Origin: Selenomonadaceae bacterium
Lineage (GTDB): Bacteria; Bacillota; Negativicutes; Selenomonadales; Selenomonadaceae
Assembly: GCA_017553205.1 (NCBI GenBank)
Contig: JAFZMV010000049.1
Span: forward strand, 1 to 34,820
Reading direction: 5' to 3'
Length of the DNA stretch: 34,820 bases
The translations under genes and the position numbers were made by a program. The stretch's first letter is position 1; each line of letters begins with the position of its first letter. This document shows, in pieces, positions 16,404-22,264 of this stretch. Under the pieces are notes generated by a model, which saw only the letters and a program-made list of their open reading frames with translations, was not told where the DNA came from and made no database searches.

Positions 16404-18059
16404 GTGAAAGGTAAAGGGAACAAACCGATTTATGTTGTCGGTCACAGAAATCCGGACACAGACTCAATTTGTTCGGCGATTGGTTATGCTCATCTCAAGC
16501 AGGCACTGGGATTTAATGCCGTTCCTGCACGTTGCGGAAAGATTAACAATGAAACGAAATATGCTTTGGAATATTTCAAAATGGATCAGCCGCTTTTGTT
16601 GACTGATTTATATCCACGCGTGAAAGACGTTGCACTTGAATGTAAAACTGTTGTCCGCCAGCATGACACTTTGAAACATCTCGGAGAAGTCATGAGAAAA
16701 AGCGAATTGCAGTCAGTCCCCGTCACCAACAGTAAAGGTGATTTAGTCGGCATTGTAACAGTCGGAGATTTGGCAAAAAGATATTTTCTCGAACTCGGTC
16801 TGCAAAGTTTAGTTGATATGCGTGTCCGTTATCGTGACATCATTCAAGCGACCGAATCAAAAGTTTTGGTTGCAGGCGATGAAAATGATTTTATCGAAGG
16901 AAATATAAAAATCGCGGCGGGCAGTGTCGAAACAACAATTTCAAATTTACAACCGAAAGATATTGTCTTAGTCGGTGACAGAAGTGTCGGCACTCTGAAA
17001 AAAATTCTTAACGCGGGAGTTGCCTGCATGATTGTTACAGGCGGCTGTCGTGTTGCCCCCGAAGCTCTTGCCGAAGCCTCAACATTGAAAACTTTTGTAC
17101 TTGCCACGCCTTATGACACTTACACCGTAGGCAGACTTTTAAATCAGTGTGTTCCCATTCGCAGAATCATGCACCCCGATCCTGTTTGTTTCCGTCCGAT
17201 GGATTTACTGAGCGACATTAAAGGAGTAATGGACGAAAACCGATTCAGAAGTTATCCCGTTGTAGAAAACGGAAAACTTGTCGGAATTGTCAGTTCAGAT
17301 GAAATTATGCTCCCTGAACGTGAAAAAGTAATTTTAGTTGACCATAACGAACGCGGGCAGGCTGTCGAAGGAATTGAAGACGCAAAAATTGTTGAAATTA
17401 TAGATCATCACAGACTTGGAGGAGTTCAAACTTCCGAGCCGATTTATATTCATCAAGAACCTGTCGGCTGTACTTGTACAATCGTTGCAAATATGCATTG
17501 GCATCAGGATATTGAAATTCCGCCGTCAGTTGCAGGGCTTTTACTTTCCGCGATAATTTCTGACACCGTTTTATTTAAATCTCCGACTTGTACCGCTTAC
17601 GACAAAAAAACCGCCGAAAAACTTGCTGATATTGCAGGAGTTGATTTGAAAGAATACGGGCTTGCAATGCTTAGAGCGGGTGCAGGTATCGGCGGAAAAA
17701 CTCCGAGCGAAATTGCTAAAAACGACATGAAAGAATTTAAAATCGGCGACTACAGAATTATTGTAAGTCAAATTTCTGTCATGGATCCGAAAGAAATTCT
17801 TGATATTGAAGAAAAACTTATCGAAGTCATGAAAGAAAATTGCGAGCGTGAAGGATTCGACATGCATTTACTCATGGCAACTGATATTTTGGAAGAGGCA
17901 ACTTATTTGCTTTATGCCGGTTCTCCGAAAACTTTAATCGGCGAGGCTTTCAAGAAAGACGCGAGCGGAACTCATGTTTATCTGCCCGGTGTTATGAGCC
18001 GCAAAAAACAAATTATCCCGCCGCTTTCTGAAGCCGTCAAAAGAATTAAACCGCAGTAA
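16404..18059 (+). CDS. ppaC: Manganese-dependent inorganic pyrophosphatase with CBS-DRTGG regulatory insert
   Basis: This 551-residue family II (DHH) pyrophosphatase hydrolyses pyrophosphate. The DHH domain starts with GHRNPDTDS, is interrupted by a first CBS domain (about residues 70-125), a DRTGG-like domain (about 125-245) and a second CBS domain (about 250-305), then resumes with LVDHNE, IIDHHRLGG and the substrate-binding SRKKQIIPPL near the end. CBS-type pyrophosphatases are inhibited by AMP/ADP and activated by ATP or diadenosine polyphosphates. The frame opens at TTG 16401, but GTG 16404 is chosen, being 8 nt from the GGGGG ribosome-binding site. It diverges from rpoB. Confidence 0.95.
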   Translation: MKGKGNKPIYVVGHRNPDTDSICSAIGYAHLKQALGFNAVPARCGKINNETKYALEYFKMDQPLLLTDLYPRVKDVALECKTVVRQHDTLKHLGEVMRKSELQSVPVTNSKGDLVGIVTVGDLAKRYFLELGLQSLVDMRVRYRDIIQATESKVLVAGDENDFIEGNIKIAAGSVETTISNLQPKDIVLVGDRSVGTLKKILNAGVACMIVTGGCRVAPEALAEASTLKTFVLATPYDTYTVGRLLNQCVPIRRIMHPDPVCFRPMDLLSDIKGVMDENRFRSYPVVENGKLVGIVSSDEIMLPEREKVILVDHNERGQAVEGIEDAKIVEIIDHHRLGGVQTSEPIYIHQEPVGCTCTIVANMHWHQDIEIPPSVAGLLLSAIISDTVLFKSPTCTAYDKKTAEKLADIAGVDLKEYGLAMLRAGAGIGGKTPSEIAKNDMKEFKIGDYRIIVSQISVMDPKEILDIEEKLIEVMKENCEREGFDMHLLMATDILEEATYLLYAGSPKTLIGEAFKKDASGTHVYLPGVMSRKKQIIPPLSEAVKRIKPQ

Positions 18060-18075
18060 TAAACAGGGGATAGGA

Positions 18076-18156
18076 TTTAGGGGCTAGGAATTAGGGAATT
18101 AGGATTAGATACTAAATTTTTTTCTAACCCCTAATCCCTAACAACTAACCCCTAAA
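18076..18156 (+). repeat. Imperfect long inverted repeat of TTAGGG-type units
   Basis: The spacer after the pyrophosphatase holds TTTAGGGG (18076-18083) paired with CCCCTAAA (18149-18156), TTAGGG (18091-18096) with CCCTAA (18136-18141), and ATTAGG (18098-18103) with CCTAAT (18130-18135), making one long interrupted hairpin. There is no following T run on the plus strand, so it is not a classical terminator. The units resemble the AATTAGG repeats at 6716-6738 and 16283-16299. Confidence 0.6.
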
Positions 18157-18180
18157 AAACGACCGAAGGGAGATTTTAAA

Positions 18181-18366
18181 ATGAGCAGTGATGACAAGTC
18201 GGCAGTTTTGCAGGCAATGAGAAAAATGAAAAAAGCCAACCGCAATGTTGACGACATTGAAGAGAGAGGAAATTCAGGAAACAAAAGACGCAGAAATGAT
18301 GACGACGACGAAAGTATTATTGACAGCATTATTGACGCAGTTTCAAATTTCAAAGGAAGAGATTAA
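18181..18366 (+). CDS. Small charged protein of unknown function
   Basis: The product has 61 residues: a basic N-terminal half (KSAVLQAMRKMKKANRNVDD), a KRRRNDDDDE charge switch in the middle and an amphipathic C-terminal helix IIDSIIDAVSNFKG. There is no membrane segment, signal or cysteine. I recognise no family. It is credible because AAGGGAG lies 8 nt before the ATG and a clear terminator follows within 20 nt. Whether it shares a transcript with the pyrophosphatase across the repeat at 18076-18156 cannot be told. Confidence 0.7.
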   Translation: MSSDDKSAVLQAMRKMKKANRNVDDIEERGNSGNKRRRNDDDDESIIDSIIDAVSNFKGRD

Positions 18367-18382
18367 TTGACAAATATTTTTC

Positions 18383-18417
18383 AACCGAATTTTTCATGAA
18401 GTTCGGTTAATTTTTTT
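18383..18417 (+). terminator. Rho-independent terminator after the small charged-protein gene
   Basis: The stem AACCGAA/TTCGGTT (18383-18389/18402-18408) has a 12-nt loop and is followed by AA and seven T residues (18411-18417). It separates the small gene from the peptidase gene. Confidence 0.75.
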
Positions 18418-18443
18418 ATCAAAAAAAGGAGGCGATTTTTTTC

Positions 18444-20462
18444 ATGAATCCTCAAAAGTTTTTAAAAATTTTCTGCACGTTTGTTTTTGCAGTTTGTGCA
18501 TTTTTTATTTCGGGCTGTGACCTTGACGACGAAGACGACGTAAAAGAAAAAGTTACTTTCGCCGATGCTTACGATCCCAATGATACTTGGCTTGTGTACT
18601 GGTATATTTGCGGAAGTGACTTGGAGAGTGACGGCGGAGCGGCAAGCGAAGACATTCAAGAAATGCTCAATGCAAATCTTCCCGACAATGTAAAAGTTCT
18701 GATTCAGGCGGGCGGTGCAAATCAATGGCATAACGCTGTCGTAAAATCTGGAAAAACAAATTTACTTCTCTACGACAAAGACGGACTTCACGAACTTGAA
18801 ACACAACCCGACGCAAACATGGGAGCGGCTGAAACTTTGGCGGGATTTTTACAGTACGGCAAAGATAATTTTCAAGCCGACCATAAAGTTTTTATCTTCT
18901 GGGATCATGGTGGCGGCAGTGCCTTCGGACTTTGTTTTGACGAAAGAACAGATGATTCTCTCAGCTTAAATGAAGTTCATGATGCGTTCGCGTCAGTTTA
19001 CAATAATTCTCCCGAAAATCCGCCTTTTGAAGTTATCGGCTTTGATACCTGTTTAATGGCAACTTATGAACTTGCAAACGATTTATACGGCTTTGCAAAA
19101 TATATGGTTGCGTCTGAAGAAGTTGAACCGGGCAACGGTTGGGAATATACGGGAATGTTGACGGCATTGGCTGAAAATCCTGCGATGGGTGGCGATGGTC
19201 TTGGTCAGTCAATCTGCGACACTTATTACCAAGGCTGTGAAGATGCTTGGACGGAAGACAGCGTTACTCTTTCAGTTATCGACTTATCCAAAATTCCGCA
19301 ACTCCGACAGGCTTATGAAAATTTCGGTGCAGAGGCTTTAAAATTATCTGCTGAAAATCCAAAAAAATTCTTCTCTAATCTCGGCAGACATGCCAAACGT
19401 TCCGAAAATTACGGCGGTAATACTCGTGAGAGCGGTTATTACGATATGATTGACCTTGCTGACTTGGCGAAAAAATCCAAAGAACTTCTCCCGCAGACTT
19501 CCGAAAATTTAATTAATGCGATTGACGATGCAGTTGTTTACAAAATCAACGGCGAATATCGAGATCAGGGCAGCGGGATTTCAGGTTTTTATCCTTATGA
19601 CGGCGGCGAACAAATGTTGAGTATGTACTCTCAGATTTATTCCGCTCCGCTCGCTCAAAAATGTTTGTACCACCATTTAATTTATGGCGTTATGCCTCCC
19701 GAAGCTGAAAAGGTTTTGCAAAATGCTGCAATACAAGAAGTTCAATCCGTTTCTCAACCCTCAGGAAAGAAACAAATTTTCAATATTGCAGACTTGGAAG
19801 ACACAAAAATAAAACTTGATAAAAATTATAACGCTTATGTCAAATTAAATTCCGCACAGATGGATATTGTATCAAGCGTCCATTGTATTTTAGCTTACGT
19901 TGATGTTGAAAATGATATTATTCTTTATCTCGGCAGTGATTCAAATGTTGATGCAGACTGGGATAAAGGAATTTTCAAAGACAATTTTGACGGAACTTGG
20001 ATGATGTTGGAAGGTTATCCCGTTTATGTTGAAGTTACTGCTGATGAAGAAGATTATATTTTGTACTCCGTGCCGATAAAATTAAACGGCGTAAGATGTA
20101 ATTTAGAAATCGCCTATAATTACGACGAAAAAAATTATAAAATTCTCGGTGCAAGAAGAAAATACGACGATAAAAAAATGGCTGACAAAAATTTAATCAA
20201 ATTGAAATCGGGCGACAAAATTACAACTTTGCATTACGGCATGACAATCAGCGGAAATGATACAGACTTTACCGAAGTTGAAGTCGATACATTTACTGTC
20301 GGAAACAAACAGCCCGTCTTTGCTGATGAAAGTGTTGGCAGTGGCGAATATTTGTACTGTTTTGAGTTTGTTGCTCCGAATAATGAAACTGCAACTTCAG
20401 AATTTGTAAACTTCACTGTTAAGGACGACGGCTCAATTACAACGACTAAACTTACAGATTAA
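18444..20462 (+). CDS. Clostripain-like (C11) cysteine peptidase lipoprotein
   Basis: The 672-residue product begins with a lipoprotein signal peptide: hydrophobic residues 8-22 and lipobox ISGC with Cys25. An acidic linker follows, then a clostripain (peptidase C11) domain at about 45-400. The catalytic dyad is visible as His155 in WDHGGGS and Cys203 in FDTCLMA, with the N-terminal WLVYWYICGSDLES strand typical of the family. C11 enzymes usually cleave after basic residues and can self-activate. The C-terminal part (about 420-672) is beta-rich without a recognised domain. It has its own SD (AGGAGG) and is framed by terminators, so it appears monocistronic. It should act at the cell surface. 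Confidence 0.9.
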   Translation: MNPQKFLKIFCTFVFAVCAFFISGCDLDDEDDVKEKVTFADAYDPNDTWLVYWYICGSDLESDGGAASEDIQEMLNANLPDNVKVLIQAGGANQWHNAVVKSGKTNLLLYDKDGLHELETQPDANMGAAETLAGFLQYGKDNFQADHKVFIFWDHGGGSAFGLCFDERTDDSLSLNEVHDAFASVYNNSPENPPFEVIGFDTCLMATYELANDLYGFAKYMVASEEVEPGNGWEYTGMLTALAENPAMGGDGLGQSICDTYYQGCEDAWTEDSVTLSVIDLSKIPQLRQAYENFGAEALKLSAENPKKFFSNLGRHAKRSENYGGNTRESGYYDMIDLADLAKKSKELLPQTSENLINAIDDAVVYKINGEYRDQGSGISGFYPYDGGEQMLSMYSQIYSAPLAQKCLYHHLIYGVMPPEAEKVLQNAAIQEVQSVSQPSGKKQIFNIADLEDTKIKLDKNYNAYVKLNSAQMDIVSSVHCILAYVDVENDIILYLGSDSNVDADWDKGIFKDNFDGTWMMLEGYPVYVEVTADEEDYILYSVPIKLNGVRCNLEIAYNYDEKNYKILGARRKYDDKKMADKNLIKLKSGDKITTLHYGMTISGNDTDFTEVEVDTFTVGNKQPVFADESVGSGEYLYCFEFVAPNNETATSEFVNFTVKDDGSITTTKLTD

Positions 20463-20476
20463 AATTTTACCTCATT

Positions 20477-20528
20477 AGGCGATAAATCTCTTGCGTTTAT
20501 AACAACGAGATGAATCGCCTGATTTTTT
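20477..20528 (+). terminator. Terminator of the C11 peptidase gene
   Basis: The stem AGGCGAT/ATCGCCT (20477-20483/20514-20520), extended by ATCTC/GAGAT, encloses an AT-rich loop and is followed by TTTTTT (20523-20528). Confidence 0.75.
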
Positions 20529-20535
20529 GTAAATT

Positions 20536-20567
20536 AAAAAACCCTCTTCAAATTTAATTGAAAAGGG
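20536..20567 (-). terminator. Terminator of the TAXI solute-binding protein gene
   Basis: On the minus strand, CCCTTTTCAA and TTGAAGAGGG (within 20542-20567) pair, followed by six T residues (complement of 20536-20541). It may also act weakly on the plus strand. Confidence 0.75.
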
Positions 20568-20603
20568 CTTTTTATTTCTTACAGAGTACTACTGATTCGG
20601 AAA

Positions 20604-21566
20604 TTATTCTTTAAAGAATTTTTCTGAACCGCCGTTCATTTTTATGAAGTCCATACCGTCGAGAGCCTTATCTTTTGAAATGGCTTTTGCGGCAGAGTGA
20701 GCGGCTGAAATTCTGTCAAGTCCGCCGAAAATTGCTTTTGTTATGGAATAACCGATCTCATCAGTCATTTTGTCAGTTGTAACAAGAATTGCCATTACGC
20801 TGACAGTTTGTACTGCCTCATCAAATCCTTGATAAGTTCCTGCCGGAATTGAAGTTTTTGTATAGAAAGGATATTCCTTGACGAGCGATTCAACTTTTTC
20901 ATTATCAAGAGAAATCAAACGAATTTTTTTCTGAGATGCAACATCTTGGACTGAGGCAGTAGGATAACCTGCAGTCAAGCATGCAACATCAACAGTACCG
21001 TCTTTGAGTGCACTTGCACCCTCTGCAAATGAAAGGAACTGTTCGTCAATATCGTCATAAGTTAAACCATAGGCTTTGAGAATCTGGCGTACGTTACCTT
21101 CAACGCCGCTGCCTGCTGCTCCGACTGCAACTCTTTTTCCTTTCAAGTCCGCAATGTTTTTAATTCCTGATTCTTCTAAAGTTACAAATTGACAAGTTTC
21201 AGGATAGAGCGATGCAATACCACGCAGATTTTCAACTTTGTTTTCAAACATTTCCATGCCGTTTACAGCGTAATAAGCTATATCGTTTTGTACAATAGCC
21301 ATATCAACTTGCTTATCTTTGAGCATGTTAATATTGGCAACTGATGCACCTGTACTTTGAGCACTGGCGTTTATACCTTGTGCATCTTTGTTCAAAACTT
21401 CCGCAATAGCTCCGCCAATAGGATAATAAGTACCCGCCGTGCCTCCTGTAGCGATATTAATGAAAGTATCTTTGCTTTCACCGCCACCGCAACCAATCGC
21501 CGTCACAGCCATCGCCAGAGCAAGACCCGCCGTCAATGCTCTTTTAAAAAATTTCGGTAATCCCAT
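20604..21566 (-). CDS. TAXI-family TRAP transporter solute-binding lipoprotein
   Basis: The product has about 320 residues. A signal peptide ends in lipobox AIGC with Cys26, followed by a glycine-rich GGGES linker and the TAXI domain. Diagnostic stretches are NIATGGTAGTYYPIGGAIAEVLN, STGASVANINMLKDKQVDMAIVQND and the later GKRVAVGAAGSGVEGN. These periplasmic proteins capture small carboxylates (glutamate-like ligands in a few studied cases) for a fused 4TM/12TM TRAP permease. No TRAP permease gene is nearby, so the partner lies elsewhere. ATG at 21564-21566 is chosen over the longer open frame because AAGGGGTG lies 6 nt upstream and the signal peptide begins there. Confidence 0.93.
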   Translation of the reverse strand: MGLPKFFKRALTAGLALAMAVTAIGCGGGESKDTFINIATGGTAGTYYPIGGAIAEVLNKDAQGINASAQSTGASVANINMLKDKQVDMAIVQNDIAYYAVNGMEMFENKVENLRGIASLYPETCQFVTLEESGIKNIADLKGKRVAVGAAGSGVEGNVRQILKAYGLTYDDIDEQFLSFAEGASALKDGTVDVACLTAGYPTASVQDVASQKKIRLISLDNEKVESLVKEYPFYTKTSIPAGTYQGFDEAVQTVSVMAILVTTDKMTDEIGYSITKAIFGGLDRISAAHSAAKAISKDKALDGMDFIKMNGGSEKFFKE

Positions 21567-21612
21567 TGATAACACCCCTTCTAAAAAAATTCTTGAAAAA
21601 TTTCTATGTTGA

Positions 21613-21618
21613 ATTATA
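21613..21618 (-). promoter_or_regulatory. Extended -10 promoter of the TAXI protein gene
   Basis: On the minus strand a TATAAT hexamer is preceded by TGG, giving the extended -10 form. No good -35 lies at 16-18 nt. Transcription would start about 40 nt before the ATG. Confidence 0.5.
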
Positions 21619-21789
21619 CCATGACTCCCAAATTTATTACAGTAATTTTTTTGCGTGTCACAAGCGTTCAATAAATGACATTCAAAGATTTAAAAATCTG
21701 TTTTGTATAAAAATGTTACACTTCGCAAAAAAATAAGGAGTGAGTTAAAAGTACAAGAATATTTTTCTTAAATATTACTCCGACGACCA

Positions 21790-21924
21790 AAAAAGCAAAA
21801 ATTAGGCAACAAAGTAGGAATCGCAAATGCTCTGCCTTTATATTTACCGCCATACAGTCCAGACTTGAATCCAATCGAGATGCTTTGGTCAAAATTGAAA
21901 ACTTTTATTCGTAATTTTATCTCT
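21790..21924 (+). pseudogene. C-terminal fragment of an IS630-family DDE transposase
   Basis: In the frame of 21814 the translation includes LYLPPYSPDLNPIEMLWSKL followed by KTFIRN, which is the highly conserved end of IS630-type DDE transposases and contains the last catalytic acidic residue (E in NPIE). The rest of the transposase, including the first two catalytic aspartates, is absent: a stop codon lies about 35 codons upstream at 21769-21771, and the sequence ceases to resemble the family soon after KTFIRN. Confidence 0.8.
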
Positions 21925-21972
21925 CACCTAACTTTTTTCGGCTTTTTTTGTCTAATTTTCGCGGAGAATTAT

Positions 21973-21998
21973 ACGATTTTACACTACCGTAAAATCGT
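21973..21998. repeat. Perfect 10-bp hairpin
   Basis: ACGATTTTAC (21973-21982) and GTAAAATCGT (21989-21998) are exact inverted repeats around a 6-nt ACTACC loop. No T run follows on either strand, so it is more likely an element end or recognition hairpin than a terminator. Confidence 0.7.
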
Positions 21999-22077
21999 TG
22001 GTCAAAACAAAAATCAATAAAATAAAATCTTCAAAGGACTGATTTTCTATGGTATAATTTTTTTGAAACTTCAACAT
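21979..22077 (-). pseudogene. Possible truncated 32-codon reading frame with a strong ribosome-binding site
   Basis: On the minus strand ATG at 22075-22077 lies 8 nt after a perfect AGGAGG and opens a 32-codon frame (MLKFQKNYTIENQSFEDFIL and onwards) that stops inside the perfect hairpin at 21973-21998. The ribosome-binding site suggests the 5' end of a once-longer gene, perhaps part of the inserted element. No family is assigned. Confidence 0.3.
22053..22058 (+). promoter_or_regulatory. Possible extended -10 promoter reading toward the EptA-like gene
   Basis: TATGGTATAAT on the plus strand is an extended -10 motif. CTTCAA lies 18 nt upstream as a weak -35. It lies about 210 nt before the transferase frame and upstream of the MITE-like unit, so a transcript from here would cross that unit. 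Confidence 0.3.
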
Positions 22078-22112
22078 CGTTTGTACCTCCTGTGTTTTTA
22101 TTTTGTAGTTTA

Positions 22113-22219
22113 TTACGCCGACGATTAAAATTCCTAAAATCTTTGAAAAATTTTTGCAGATATAAAGAGCGAATATAAACTCACGAAAAAAAATTTAGGA
22201 TTTATTGTCGCCGGAGTAA
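22113..22219. mobile_element. MITE-like unit of 107 bp
   Basis: Imperfect terminal inverted repeats of about 27 bp frame the unit: TTACGCCGACGATTAAAAT with TCCTAAAAT on the left, and ATTTAGGATTTATTGTCGCC with GGAGTAA on the right. Both ends are flanked by TA (22111-22112 and 22220-22221), as expected for an IS630-mobilised MITE. It has no coding capacity and lies 45 bp before the EptA-like gene. Confidence 0.6.
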
Positions 22220-22264
22220 TAGTACATTTGCTTTGAAGTTTTTTTATTTATTTGCTAGCACAAC

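Larger units (their letters stand above)
21775..22219. mobile_element. IS630/Tc1-type element remnant with TA-flanked terminal repeats
   Basis: A terminal-repeat sequence TTACTCCGACGACC begins at 21775 preceded by TA, and its inverted partner GTCGCCGGAGTAA ends at 22219 followed by TA. A TA duplication is the hallmark of IS630/Tc1/mariner insertion. Between them lies a decayed piece of an IS630-type transposase (21790-21924), further unrelated AT-rich DNA, a perfect hairpin and a third terminal-repeat copy at 22113. It is therefore a composite or deleted element, not an intact IS. No complete transposase is present. Confidence 0.6.

Noticed and set aside
20604-21671. Longer version of the TAXI protein starting at 21671
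   Set aside because: The extra 35 residues contain the promoter -10 and precede a proper ribosome-binding site and signal peptide at 21566.
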